Shown piece after piece: positions 45,831 to 54,257 of a DNA stretch of 64,000 bases. Where the stretch lies: assembly GCF_013128195.2 (NCBI RefSeq), contig NZ_CP053452.2, positions 2,542,001 to 2,606,000 of the forward strand, read 5' to 3'. Source of the DNA: Frigoriglobus tundricola. Lineage in GTDB: Bacteria > Planctomycetota > Planctomycetia > Gemmatales > Gemmataceae. Numbering within the stretch: the stretch's first letter is position 1; the number at the start of each line of letters is the position of its first letter. The notes below the pieces were generated by a model, which was not told the DNA's origin, did not search any database, and worked only from the letters and a program-made list of their open reading frames with translations. The translations under genes were made by a program, and so were the position numbers.

Positions 45831-46535
45831 CTACGAGCCGGACCGGTGAGCGCTCAGAACGGCGGCCGCGGCGAGGGCTGCGGTTTCCACACGCAACACG
45901 CGCGGCCCCAGACTCGCCACCCCCCAACCCGCTGTGGTGGCTCGCGCGATCTCTTCTGGCGTGAAGCCGCCTTCCGGCCCCACCGCCACAACGCAGCCAC
46001 CGGACCGGGCCACGGGCGCCAGATCCGGACCCGTGTGCAACACGACCCGGTTGAGGGGCACATCGGTCAGGCGAAGGAACTCGTCCCATTGGCGCGGCGG
46101 GTCGATTGCCATGAGCCGGTTACGGCCGCACTGCTTGCTCGCCTCGATCACCGCCCGCTCGAACTTCTCCACCACGGTCGGCTTCGGCTGTACGACCGCA
46201 CGGGTCGTGAGCAGCGGAACGAAACGCGTTGCACCGAGTTCCGTGAGCTTTTCGATGAGAAAATCGGCCCGGTCCCCTTTGGGCAGGGCCGAACCGACGA
46301 CGAGTGGGAAGCCGAGTTCGCGATCAACCGCGACCGGCGGGAAGACGGTGAGCGCAACCGAGCGCTTCCCGGCGCTGAGGACCTCAGCGGGGTAGTCGTA
46401 ACCGTCGCCGTTGAACAGGACGACGCGATCGCCCGGCGCGAACCGCCGCACGGCCGCCATGTGGTGCGCTTCGGCCCCGGTCAGGGCCAGCTCGCCCGGC
46501 GCAATTGGATCGGGGGTGAAAAAGCGATCGGCCAC
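45831..46535 (-). CDS. rsmE: 16S rRNA (uracil(1498)-N(3))-methyltransferase
   Basis: A 234-residue RsmE, a SPOUT-class methyltransferase that modifies U1498 of 16S rRNA. The N-terminal RNA-binding part has EAHHMAAVRRFAPGDRVVLF. The SPOUT part has KGDRADFLIEKLTELGATRF, EASKQCGRNRLM, the cofactor knot VAVGPEGGFTPEE and LGPRVLRVETAALAAAAVL. Length and motifs match the family. The start at 46535 lies 6 bases after the stop of a 61-residue gene on the same strand, suggesting cotranscription with it. The gene converges with the kinase upstream at 44814. Confidence 0.95.
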   Translation of the reverse strand: MADRFFTPDPIAPGELALTGAEAHHMAAVRRFAPGDRVVLFNGDGYDYPAEVLSAGKRSVALTVFPPVAVDRELGFPLVVGSALPKGDRADFLIEKLTELGATRFVPLLTTRAVVQPKPTVVEKFERAVIEASKQCGRNRLMAIDPPRQWDEFLRLTDVPLNRVVLHTGPDLAPVARSGGCVVAVGPEGGFTPEEIARATTAGWGVASLGPRVLRVETAALAAAAVLSAHRSGS

Positions 46536-46540
46536 GGGGT

Positions 46541-46726
46541 CTAGCGCCGCACGCGGACCGCTGCGGGCACGCCCTCGGTGATCTCCGTGAACTCCAGGTA
46601 GGCGTCCTGGGCCTTTACCGGTTCCGGGGCCTGCGCCACGGCGACCGGAGCCCCGTCCGCTACGAGGGGCTCCCAGAACGTGGCGTAAGATTCGGGCGAC
46701 GACGGGGTGCGGGTGGTTGTGTTCAT
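46541..46726 (-). CDS. Small hypothetical protein upstream of rsmE
   Basis: A 61-residue protein starting at the ATG 46726 (MNTTTRTPSSPESYATFWEP). It is acidic in the second half (AQDAYLEFTEITEGVP) and has no signal or membrane segment. I do not recognise a family. The longer frame to 46885 is not supported. Support for a real gene is the 6-base spacing to rsmE and the balanced, non-GC-artefact composition. Possibly a small regulatory or tail protein; nothing more can be said. Confidence 0.5.
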   Translation of the reverse strand: MNTTTRTPSSPESYATFWEPLVADGAPVAVAQAPEPVKAQDAYLEFTEITEGVPAAVRVRR

Positions 46727-46885
46727 CGACTCGGTCTCGATGGAGAGTGCGTCAGAGAGCGTAACAACCCGGTGCGAGTTCCGGGCCGTTCGCGAATCGA
46801 TTGGGCAAGGAGACGGACGGGCAAACCTAACCCCACTGGTTACCCGATGTCGGCGGTCGTCGTCAAGGGGCTGGGCGGAAAACAA

Positions 46886-47140
46886 TTACACTTCTTCCGC
46901 CCCGCCCCGGCCGCCGACCCGGTACCAGCCGTCTTCCCGCCACTCGAACACCACCTCGTCCCGGCCGCGCCACGCGACGCAGTACGGGCCGGAGATGCTC
47001 GCGACGGACCAACCGACGCGGCGCAGGAGCTCCCAGTTCGGGGCGGCCGTCTCTTTCTGAACCAGAGGTGAAAGCGGTTGCACTGTGTATCTCCCGGAAG
47101 CGGTCGCTCGGCGAAATTCGCCGCGGACCGGGTTGGTCAA
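46886..47140 (-). CDS. Small hypothetical protein
   Basis: An 84-residue frame with coherent protein-like composition, notably NWELLRRVGWSVASISGPYC followed by VAWRGRDEVVFEWREDGWYR, which reads like a compact beta-rich domain with several Trp. No signal peptide or known family is seen. It lies upstream of the 61-residue gene on the same strand with 159 bases between them. The start may be further inside the frame. Moderate confidence that it is real. Confidence 0.45.
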   Translation of the reverse strand: MTNPVRGEFRRATASGRYTVQPLSPLVQKETAAPNWELLRRVGWSVASISGPYCVAWRGRDEVVFEWREDGWYRVGGRGGAEEV

Positions 47141-47365
47141 GAATAGAACGAAAACCGGGGCGACACTTGCAGGGGCGACAATCGGAACCCCGCGCCGTCA
47201 CGCTCTCGTGCGGGCGCACAATGTGCCGCCCGTGACCCGTTCGACTCCTCTGAACAATGCAGAAATCGCCTCGCGTTCTCACATATCGGATTCGCCGGGG
47301 GGCGGGTTGACGGATTCGCCCGTTCCGGGCGCGTGTTCCGGTTTCGGGGCCGGCGCATCCGTTCG

Positions 47366-48175
47366 TTAGCGCAGGAGCGGCTGGTCCGCCAGAATCGCCC
47401 CGCCCGTGACGCCCAGCAGTGCGGCCGGCAGCGGTTGCGGCGGCGCGGGCACGTTGTGGTTGGGGTAGAACTGTTCTTTGCCCGCAGCGTTAATCACTCG
47501 CGCCAGTTCCTTCTCGCCCTTGTGGTCGAACAGCTCGCCCGGGTGGGTGATGTCGGGCAGGGGCTGGCCCACCAGTTCGGTCCGCTTCCGGAGCGTGCCC
47601 CGCGTGAACGGCCCCGTGCCGAACACCCACGTGTTCTTTTCCTGACTGCTCGAGTCGATCAGGCCCGACTGCCACACGGCCCGACCGGTGACGCGGTTGT
47701 ACGCGAACACGCCGATCTTCGCGACGCCGCGCTGCTCGTTCTTCTTCATCAGGGCGATTTCGGGGATGGAGGTGGGCAGGCCGGGAATGACCGAGGGGAG
47801 CGAGACGGCCGGCGTGCCGACCATCACGCCCTGGCGGTCGGTGCCGAGGGCCCCGGCGCGCAGTTCCACGACGAACTGCGCCCGCCACTTGTCCTCCTGC
47901 AACAGCGCCCCGTGTGCGAGCAACTGCTGCCGCACCGTGCTAACGAGGTACCCCTTGTCCACGAGGTCCTTGTCCAGCGCGGTGGTGTCGAGGAACACCG
48001 TTTGCTCGCCCAGCACGGAAAAGTCGAGTTGGGCGACCGCGTAATCGACGGCCTGGGACGTGAGCAACATTTCTGTCGCCGCGCGCGGGCTGTCCGTCAT
48101 TCGGGTGGTTCCGCACCCGACGAGCGCGACCAGTAGCAGACCAGACGCCCGCCGGGCGGTGAGCCGTACTCGCAT
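47366..48175 (-). CDS. Planctomycete lipoprotein (probably DUF6655)
   Basis: A 269-residue exported lipoprotein. The ATG at 48175 gives a signal (ARRASGLLLVALVGCGTTRM) with lipobox LVGC. Mature features are SPRAATEMLLTSQAVDYAVA near the N-terminus and a central glycine-bounded segment (ALGTDRQGVMVGTPAVSLPS). I believe it belongs to the planctomycete family DUF6655, from the CGTTRMTDSPRAATE opening, but cannot confirm that here. Its role is unknown. It lies downstream of a PII gene on the same strand with 164 bases between; no operon link is evident. Confidence 0.75.
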   Translation of the reverse strand: MRVRLTARRASGLLLVALVGCGTTRMTDSPRAATEMLLTSQAVDYAVAQLDFSVLGEQTVFLDTTALDKDLVDKGYLVSTVRQQLLAHGALLQEDKWRAQFVVELRAGALGTDRQGVMVGTPAVSLPSVIPGLPTSIPEIALMKKNEQRGVAKIGVFAYNRVTGRAVWQSGLIDSSSQEKNTWVFGTGPFTRGTLRKRTELVGQPLPDITHPGELFDHKGEKELARVINAAGKEQFYPNHNVPAPPQPLPAALLGVTGGAILADQPLLR

Positions 48176-48339
48176 CAACTGCCGATCCCGTTGAGGTGTA
48201 AGTGGGGTGGGACTATAGCGGCCCGCCGAGCGCGTGCAAGGCGAACCGCGCGGCCCGTTGATGCGCGGAGCGGGGAGACATGGAGCGCGTGGGGGCGAAA
48301 ACGATCGACCGCCTGTACGGAGCGGGCACAGCCGCGCCG

Positions 48340-48687
48340 TCATATCGCTTCCGGGCCGCGCTCCCCCGTGCGGATGCGGATGCAGTCCTCCAGCGGCAGG
48401 ATGAAAATCTTCCCGTCGCCGATGCGGCCCTCCGGACCGGTGCGCGCGGCGGCCATGATTGCGTTCACGGTCGGCTCCACGAAGTCCTCGTTCACCGCGA
48501 TCTGCAACTGCACCTTGCGCAGCATGTTCACGGTCAGTTCGTGCCCGCGGTACACCTCCGTGTGCCCCTTCTGGCGGCCGAACCCGAGCACGTCCACAAT
48601 GGTCAGGCGGAACACTTCGACCTTGTTCAGCGCCTCTTTCACGGCGTCGAGCTTCGACGGCTGGATGATGGCGAGGATGAGCTTCAT
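48340..48687 (-). CDS. glnB: PII nitrogen regulatory protein lacking the uridylylated Tyr51
   Basis: A 115-residue PII signal protein. It aligns along its length with GlnB/GlnK: MKLILAIIQPSKLDAVKEAL, then VLGFGRQKGHTEVYRGHELT (T-loop) and GRIGDGKIFILPLEDCIRIR. PII proteins bind ATP/ADP and 2-oxoglutarate and control nitrogen uptake and assimilation. Tyr46 of the T-loop is present, but position 51, the Tyr uridylylated by GlnD in proteobacteria, is Leu, and position 49 is His. A three-residue insertion (PEG) sits before the IGDGKIF motif. Neither amtB nor glnA is nearby, so its partner cannot be inferred. Control is probably by ligand binding alone. Confidence 0.93.
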   Translation of the reverse strand: MKLILAIIQPSKLDAVKEALNKVEVFRLTIVDVLGFGRQKGHTEVYRGHELTVNMLRKVQLQIAVNEDFVEPTVNAIMAAARTGPEGRIGDGKIFILPLEDCIRIRTGERGPEAI

Positions 48688-48753
48688 AGGTTACCCGGCG
48701 TCATGTGGGTCGGGAGTCGAGAGGCGCGGTTCGAGAACCCAGCGGACGGTATC

Positions 48754-48862
48754 GGGACGCGGAGCGTCTCCGCGTTCCTGAGCGGAATCGGAATCACCAC
48801 CACGAGACTCGCTGAAGCGGGTCACCACGAACATTACGGCCCGAAGCGGGTCACTACGAGCA
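48754..48862. repeat. Dispersed repeat fragments related to the element at 62111-62220
   Basis: GCTGAAGCGGGTCACCACGA (48811-48830) and CCGAAGCGGGTCACTACGAG (48841-48860) match the arms of the larger inverted repeat at 62111-62220. A hairpin near 48756-48776 (GACGCGGAG/CTCCGCGT) resembles its middle. This is a rearranged copy in the gap between the PII gene and fhcA. Confidence 0.6.
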
Positions 48863-48866
48863 CCAC

Positions 48867-50525
48867 TCACTCCCGGCACGGGACGACAGTCTCACCGTGC
48901 GACGCGTACTCGGGCCCGACGGCGTAGTTGTCGAACGCGAGCGTGTACGCGCCCTCGAACCATTCGCGGATGTGGGGAACCGCCGCTTCGTCGAAGCGCG
49001 GTTGCACCGCGAGCGACCGCCCGAACGGCACGCGGCGAATTTCGCCGTGTTCCACGATCAGCTCGCCGGCCTTGAAGACGTACCGCGGCAGTTCGAACAT
49101 CGCCTTGAGATCGCTCCCCGGAGTGTACACGGTCACGTCCGCGTCCGCACCGGGTCCGAGGTGCCCCTTGTGCGGGAGGCCCAGCATCCGCGCCGGCCCG
49201 GCCCGCGTCACGATGGCGATTTCGGAGAGCGTGTACTCGCGGTCGAGATCGGGGAGCGTGCAGACGGTGCGCAACTTCTCCGGGAGCCGCTTCAGCACCT
49301 CGCGGCGGTAGTCGCGGCTCATCAGCAGCGCGCAGATTTCGGGGTACGCCAGGAACGACCCGCCGTTCGGGTGGTCGGTACTCATCGCCACCCGCCACGG
49401 GTCTTTCACGAGCAGGTACCATTCGAGCCCGATGGCCCATTGCAGCGCGTGAACGAAGCTCTTCTCCTTGTACTCGATCGGGACGATGCCGCAGCCGCCC
49501 TCGCACTCGGTGTCGCCGTTGAACCACTTCCGGCCGGTCACCTTGTGGAGGAAATGGCCGAGCGGACCGTCGCCGGTCATGGAGGTGGTGTCGCCGAACA
49601 TCACCTGCCCGACATCGACCGTCAGGTTCGCGTGGTCGTTCACCCATTCGGCGAGGTGCGGCACCCGGGAGCAGAACGTGCCCTGGTCGTCCGGTCCCCC
49701 GCCGTAACTGTGAAACTGGATGTGCGTGAAGTGCCCGCGGTGGCCGTCCACGGCCCGCATGGTGTCGAGCGTCGTTTGCCAGTTGCCGGGCATGCCGAGC
49801 TGATTGCAATGGATGTGCGCCGCGTGCGGCAGCCGCAACTCGTCGGCGGTGCGGGCGACCGCCGCGACGATCTGCCGCGGCGACACGCCGAAACCGGGCA
49901 CGACGTCGTCCAGCCCGGCCATGCCGTTGCGGCCCTGCTTCCACACCTCCACGCCGCCGGGGTTCACCACTTTGAGGGCGTACCCGCGGGTGGTGTTCAG
50001 CAGCCAGCCGCAGAACGCCCGCACGCGTTCGTGCTCGCCCCGGCCGAGCTGGTCCATCAGGTAGTGGTTGTTGCCGACGAGGACGAAAAAGCCCTTGTCG
50101 ATCACCGGCGTGTCGTGGAACTCCTCGTGCGTGTGCCGCGCGCCGAGCGGCGGGATCGCGGCGTCGAAGACGGTCGTGTAGCCGAGGCCGGCGTACAGGT
50201 AACCGGTGGCGAAAGTGGTCGGCGTGCTGCCGAGCGTACCGGAGCGGAGCAGGTCCGTGCGGCGGAACGGCGGACTGTTTCGGCGGTCCTCCGGGCGCAG
50301 CTTGCGGGCGACGTTCACCTTCGGGCCGGCGATGTGGGCGTGCATGTCCACCCCGCCGGGCATCACCACGAGCCCGGACAGGTCGAACGTGCGGTCCGCG
50401 ACAGCGGTCGGGTCGGCGGGCGGGGCGGCCACCGTCCCGCCGTCGAGCCACAGGTCGCCGACCGCACCGTGAACGCCGTTCGCGGGGTCGTAGACGGTAC
50501 CACCGGTGAGCTTCACGAGTGCCAT
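48867..50525 (-). CDS. fhcA: Formylmethanofuran dehydrogenase subunit A / formyltransferase-hydrolase complex subunit A
   Basis: A 552-residue amidohydrolase-fold protein matching FwdA/FhcA. In the tetrahydromethanopterin-linked C1 pathway it hydrolyses formyl-methanofuran-like intermediates to formate. Metal-binding motifs are visible: GVDMHAHIAGPKVNVARKLR (about residues 59-78), the Lys in YALKVVNPGG, AHIHCNQLGMPGNW, and the Asp in STDHPNGGSFLAYP. The ATG at 50525 (MALVKLTGGTVYDP) is the usual family start. Planctomycetes, including Gemmata, are known to carry such genes. The other pathway genes are not in the window, consistent with their scattered location in this phylum. A 192-residue unknown gene precedes it by 51 bases on the same strand. 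Confidence 0.94.
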   Translation of the reverse strand: MALVKLTGGTVYDPANGVHGAVGDLWLDGGTVAAPPADPTAVADRTFDLSGLVVMPGGVDMHAHIAGPKVNVARKLRPEDRRNSPPFRRTDLLRSGTLGSTPTTFATGYLYAGLGYTTVFDAAIPPLGARHTHEEFHDTPVIDKGFFVLVGNNHYLMDQLGRGEHERVRAFCGWLLNTTRGYALKVVNPGGVEVWKQGRNGMAGLDDVVPGFGVSPRQIVAAVARTADELRLPHAAHIHCNQLGMPGNWQTTLDTMRAVDGHRGHFTHIQFHSYGGGPDDQGTFCSRVPHLAEWVNDHANLTVDVGQVMFGDTTSMTGDGPLGHFLHKVTGRKWFNGDTECEGGCGIVPIEYKEKSFVHALQWAIGLEWYLLVKDPWRVAMSTDHPNGGSFLAYPEICALLMSRDYRREVLKRLPEKLRTVCTLPDLDREYTLSEIAIVTRAGPARMLGLPHKGHLGPGADADVTVYTPGSDLKAMFELPRYVFKAGELIVEHGEIRRVPFGRSLAVQPRFDEAAVPHIREWFEGAYTLAFDNYAVGPEYASHGETVVPCRE

Positions 50526-50576
50526 GCCGTGAAGATAGCGGCCCGACCGGGTGCGAGCCACCGAGCGGCCCCGCGG

Positions 50577-51155
50577 TTACCCCGGAGTGTCGTCCTTGAG
50601 GAAGTCCAACACGTCGTCGTCGTCCCATGCCGCGGCCGGGTTGTTCTTGAGCCGCGCCGTTTCCTTGCTGCCCGGAACGGCGAGTTCGTCGCTCTCGAGC
50701 CGCGCCGTTTCCCGGCTGCCCAGTTCGTCCACCTCCGGAGCCGCGAGATCGACCTCGTCCGCCGCGGCAGCTTCTGGCGCGTCCTCGGCCGGGGCGAAAA
50801 TCGCGTCCTCGCCGAGCCGGTCCCACACGAGCCGGGCGAACGGCTTGATGGCGATCCGCTCGCCGCGGTCCCACATGTCGCGGCCCGCGGGGCGGATGAA
50901 CTGCGCCGTGCGGAGCCGGCGGAGGGTCGTGAGCGCGCCCGAGTCCCGCGCGAAATCCGGGAACACGTCTTCGACCGTGTACGTGCCGCTCGCCCGGCCC
51001 ATGATGCGCCGGAGCACGGCGCGCTCGTCCGCGGGGACGAACAGGGCGGCGGCCCGCATCTCCTGGAGCATGCCGGCGAACGTGGCCGCCACGTCTTCGA
51101 CCGTGCAGCTCAGGGTTGCGGTTCCGAGGTCGAATTCGATATCGGACTGAGTCAT
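50577..51155 (-). CDS. Unknown protein upstream of fhcA
   Basis: A 192-residue soluble protein. The N-terminal part (DLGTATLSCTVEDVAATFAG, then LQEMRAAALFVPADERAVLR) leads into a region with a winged-helix feel (VFPDFARDSGALTTLRRLRT). The C-terminal third is acidic and low-complexity, with a repeated element (GSRETARLESDELAVP and GSKETARLKNN), ending DDDDVLDFLKDD. The ATG at 51155 has GGGAGGACC directly upstream, a strong ribosome-binding site. It precedes fhcA by 51 bases with no terminator, so an operon is likely. I do not recognise the family; a role beside the C1 enzyme is an inference from position only. Confidence 0.75.
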   Translation of the reverse strand: MTQSDIEFDLGTATLSCTVEDVAATFAGMLQEMRAAALFVPADERAVLRRIMGRASGTYTVEDVFPDFARDSGALTTLRRLRTAQFIRPAGRDMWDRGERIAIKPFARLVWDRLGEDAIFAPAEDAPEAAAADEVDLAAPEVDELGSRETARLESDELAVPGSKETARLKNNPAAAWDDDDVLDFLKDDTPG

Positions 51156-51487
51156 CCGGTCCTCCCGTGTGATCGGGTTCACCACACCGCGCGGCCGGGT
51201 GCGGCCGCAAGGCAGGTGATGTGAGGGATGTGGTGTACGGGCGAAGACAAACCAAGATGGGCACAGGCGATAGGCGATGAGCCAACAAATCTAAGCATAA
51301 TCGGTGCCGCGGCCGAACGCAATTGCAACGACGGGGCGTAAAAATGTGCGGCACTCGGCGCCCCGTTCGTTTCTCCCGTGCCAGTTGCGCCCCGCCGCCA
51401 GGACCGTTCATACACTGGCTGAGACCGGCCGGACGGCCCGGCCCGCGTTGCGTCCACCTCCGAGCGTTAACCCAACAGGAGATACCC
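51156..51487. other. Divergent intergenic region before sodA
   Basis: About 330 bases between divergent genes. CATAAT near 51296-51301 could be part of a sodA promoter, but no -35 box is convincing. No repeats or RNA genes were recognised. Confidence 0.35.
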
Positions 51488-52111
51488 ATGCCGTTCACCC
51501 TCCCCGCGCTCCCCTACGCGTTCGACGCGCTGGAACCGCACATCGACGCCAAGACGATGGAGATCCACAGCCAGAAGCACCACAAGGCGTACGTGGACAA
51601 CCTGAACAAGGCGCTCGAGTCCGCCCCGGACCTCGCCAACCAGGACATCGTCACGCTGCTCCGCAACATCGGTAGCGTGCCGGCCGGGATCAAGCAGGCG
51701 GTGATCAACAACGGCGGCGGGCACCACAACCACTCCTTCTTCTGGGAGATCATGGGGCCGAGCGCCGGCGGCGAGCCGACCGGCGCCGTGGCGACCGCCA
51801 TCACGGACGCCTTCGGCGACTTCACCGCCCTCAAAACGAAGGTGAAGGAGAACGGGCTGGGGCAGTTCGGCAGCGGCTGGAGCTGGGTGGTGTACAACCC
51901 GACGACCGGCAAGCTCGAAGCGGTCAAGAAGCCGAACCAGGACAGCCCGCTGATGGAGGGGCTCGTCCCGGTGCTGGGCGTGGACGTGTGGGAGCACGCG
52001 TACTACCTGAAGTACCAGAACCTGCGGGCCGCGTACATCGATGCGTGGTGGAACGTGATCAACTGGAAGGCGGTCGAAGAGAAGTACGCTGCCGCCAAGG
52101 CCGGCAAGTGA
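51488..52111 (+). CDS. sodA: Superoxide dismutase, Fe/Mn family
   Basis: A 207-residue iron/manganese superoxide dismutase. Metal ligands are visible: His in EIHSQKHHKAYVDNLNKAL (about residue 27), His in GGGHHNHSFFWEIM (about 82), and the Asp and His of GVDVWEHAYYLKYQN (about 170-175). The Trp-rich WSWVVYNPTTGKLE and the C-terminal YIDAWWNVINW are typical. The ATG at 51488 follows AGGAG at 7 bases. No signal peptide, so it is cytoplasmic. Motifs do not firmly separate the Mn from the Fe form; the gene symbol follows the common Mn-type name and is less certain than the family. Confidence 0.95.
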   Translation: MPFTLPALPYAFDALEPHIDAKTMEIHSQKHHKAYVDNLNKALESAPDLANQDIVTLLRNIGSVPAGIKQAVINNGGGHHNHSFFWEIMGPSAGGEPTGAVATAITDAFGDFTALKTKVKENGLGQFGSGWSWVVYNPTTGKLEAVKKPNQDSPLMEGLVPVLGVDVWEHAYYLKYQNLRAAYIDAWWNVINWKAVEEKYAAAKAGK

Positions 52112-52283
52112 CGCCGTCACCGGCTGCGCCCCGACCATGATGTCGGGGCGGCCGATGGAGAATACGATCGAAGCCCCGCCGGGCGACGCACCGCGTGGGG
52201 CGTCACCCGGACCGGGGATTTTTTTCGGACCGACCCCTGGCGTGAGTGCGCCCGATACCCGGACCGGGTGGTGCGTTCGCATC

Positions 52284-52323
52284 TTCCCGGGAGGGCTCGG
52301 CCGGAGCCGCGCCCTCCCGGGAA
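52284..52323. repeat. Inverted repeat between sodA and the histidine kinase
   Basis: TTCCCGGGAGGGC (52284-52296) and its exact complement (52311-52323) form a 13-bp stem, with a further GGCTC/GAGCC pair in the loop. It may end the sodA transcript or be a small dispersed element. No T run follows. Confidence 0.6.
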
Positions 52324-52374
52324 ATGGAACACCGCCGACGGGTGCGGGGGGGACGGGCGTACGGAGGGCGTGCG

Positions 52375-53817
52375 ATGTTATCCGGCTGGCGGTGGCAGTT
52401 CGTGTGGCCGGTGGTGGTCGCGACCGGGTGCCTGGTCGGGCTCTGCACGTTCGTCGCCGTGTCCCTGCTCCACCAGCAGGCGGCCGTTCACAGCGCGCTC
52501 CAGGGCGACCTGAAGGTGCGCCGCGCGGCGGTGGAACTTCTGGAGTGCCTGAAAGCCATCCTGGTTCTGGAACAGGACCAGGTGAAGGCCGTTTCTGCGC
52601 TACACAACCGCGCCCAGAACCAGCTCCGGATCCTCACGAGCGCGGCCGACGAGCCCCGGGAGCAAGAGGAGATCGCCCGGCTCGCGGCCTCGTTTGAAAC
52701 GTACTTGAAGAAATGGAACGCGCTGCCCTCGCCGGCCACGCCCGGCCACGACGCCGCGTTTCGCGACGCCCGCCACGTGCTAGAGGACGAGGTGCTGCGG
52801 CACTGCCAAGCGGTCACGGGCGCGAGCGGCCAGCGGCTCGACCAGGCGACGTTCGAACACGAGCGCGTGCTCCGGCAGCTCGCGTGGGGCATGGCCGGGG
52901 TCGCGGTCCTCGGCGGGGTGGCCGGGGTCGTACTCGGGTTCGGGGTCGCACAGGGGCTGAGCCGGTCCATCCGCCGGCTCCAGGTGCGGGTGCGCGACGC
53001 GGCCGGGAAACTGGACCCGAACCCGCCGGAGATCGTCCTCACTGGGGAGGGCGATTTCGGCGACCTGCACGCCCAGATCGACGAGCTCGCCGCGCGCATC
53101 GAGTCGGTCGTGCAGAAGCTCCAGCAGCGCGAGCGCGAGGTGCTGCGGGCCGAGCAGTTGGCCGCCGTCGGCCAACTGGCGGCCGGCGTGGGGCACGAGA
53201 TCCGCAACCCGCTCACCGCGATCAAGATGCTCGTGCAGGCGGCCCTGGCCGACGGGGTCGCCGACGCCCTGACCCTCGACGACCTGCGGGTGATGGACGA
53301 GGAGATCCGGCGGATCGAGCAGTCGCTCCAGACGTTCCTCGACTTCGCCCGCCCGCCGAAGGTCGCCCGGCACCCGGTGGACCTGATCGGCGTGGTGCGG
53401 GCCGTGACCGGGTTGGTCCGCGGGCGGGCCGACCGGCAGCGCGTGGCCGTGACCGTGGACGCACCGGCCGCCCCGGTGACCCTCACCGCCGACGCCGGCC
53501 AACTGCGCCAGGTGCTCCTGAACCTGTGCCTGAACGCGCTGGACGTGATGCCCACCGGCGGCACGCTGCGGATCCGCGTGCGGGCGCACGCCGGCGGACC
53601 GGTCGCGGTGGAGGTGAACGACAGCGGACCGGGCATCGGCCCGAGCATCATGCCGCGGCTGTTCACCCCGTTCGTCAGCAGCAAGGACACCGGCCTCGGG
53701 TTGGGGCTGGTGATCTCGAAGCGGATCGTCGAAGAACACGGCGGGGCCATTGAGGCGGCCAACCGCCCCGGCGGCGGCGCCAGCTTCTTCCTGACGCTAC
53801 CGAGAAATGAAAAATGA
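52375..53817 (+). CDS. Membrane sensor histidine kinase (NtrB-like)
   Basis: A 480-residue sensor kinase. The first helix (FVWPVVVATGCLVGLCTFVA) and a second near residue 180 (MAGVAVLGGVAGVVLGFGVA) enclose a periplasmic helical domain of about 140 residues. A HAMP-like linker follows (QGLSRSIRRLQVRVRDAAG). The HisKA box is AAGVGHEIRNPLTAIKMLVQ with the phospho-accepting His at about residue 276. The ATPase domain has NLCLNALDVM, NDSGPGIG and GLGLGLVISKRIV. The ATG at 52375 has GGAGGGCG upstream. The next gene is an NtrC-type sigma-54 regulator, so the pair should form one two-component system; a MITE-like repeat separates them. The signal is unknown. Confidence 0.92.
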   Translation: MLSGWRWQFVWPVVVATGCLVGLCTFVAVSLLHQQAAVHSALQGDLKVRRAAVELLECLKAILVLEQDQVKAVSALHNRAQNQLRILTSAADEPREQEEIARLAASFETYLKKWNALPSPATPGHDAAFRDARHVLEDEVLRHCQAVTGASGQRLDQATFEHERVLRQLAWGMAGVAVLGGVAGVVLGFGVAQGLSRSIRRLQVRVRDAAGKLDPNPPEIVLTGEGDFGDLHAQIDELAARIESVVQKLQQREREVLRAEQLAAVGQLAAGVGHEIRNPLTAIKMLVQAALADGVADALTLDDLRVMDEEIRRIEQSLQTFLDFARPPKVARHPVDLIGVVRAVTGLVRGRADRQRVAVTVDAPAAPVTLTADAGQLRQVLLNLCLNALDVMPTGGTLRIRVRAHAGGPVAVEVNDSGPGIGPSIMPRLFTPFVSSKDTGLGLGLVISKRIVEEHGGAIEAANRPGGGASFFLTLPRNEK

Positions 53818-53875
53818 CCAGCCGAGCCGTGTTGTCGGGAAGACCGGATCGGGCCTCGTTTTCCGGCGCCGGGGC

Positions 53876-54021
53876 GAAGAACCTACACCCCCAGCCCCCT
53901 TCCCTGAAGGGAGGGGGGAGAAAGGCCTTCGGAACACCGTCGCCTCCGCGGAATCGGAGGAGGCCGTGCTCGCCGTCACCCCCCTCCCTTCAGGGAGGGG
54001 GCCGGGGGGGGGTAGGTCTTC
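53876..54021. mobile_element. MITE-like dispersed element, 146 bp
   Basis: The ends are inverted: GAAGAACCTACACCCCC on the left and GGGGGGTAGGTCTTC on the right. Each end contains the palindromic core CCCTTCCCTGAAGGGAGG or CCCTCCCTTCAGGGAGG. A partial extra copy of the right tip (GGGGGTAGGTCTTC) follows at 54023-54036. It sits in the gap between the kinase and response-regulator genes. It is closely related to 60408-60609 and has no coding capacity, so mobilisation would depend on a transposase elsewhere. Confidence 0.7.
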
Positions 54022-54257
54022 TGGGGGTAGGTCTTCTTCGCCGGCCTTCCGGGCGTTCGCGGCTCCGCGGACCGAATCCACGCACGCCTGCGGCTACCGT
54101 GTCCGTTTTCCGCGTGAATTTGCGACTCTTGGTTTATCGGGGGTCCGGAATCGTGCCCGTGTGAGCGAGGCGGCAGCGCGGTATTCTGTAAGTAGATGTG
54201 GAGAGCCACTCGCCCAATTCCCCTCTCCGACCCAGCATCACTACGCGACCCGTGCCC

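Noticed and set aside
48892..51498. 868-codon minus-strand frame across fhcA and its neighbour
   Set aside because: It is out of frame with both recognisable proteins and low in complexity, a GC-codon shadow.
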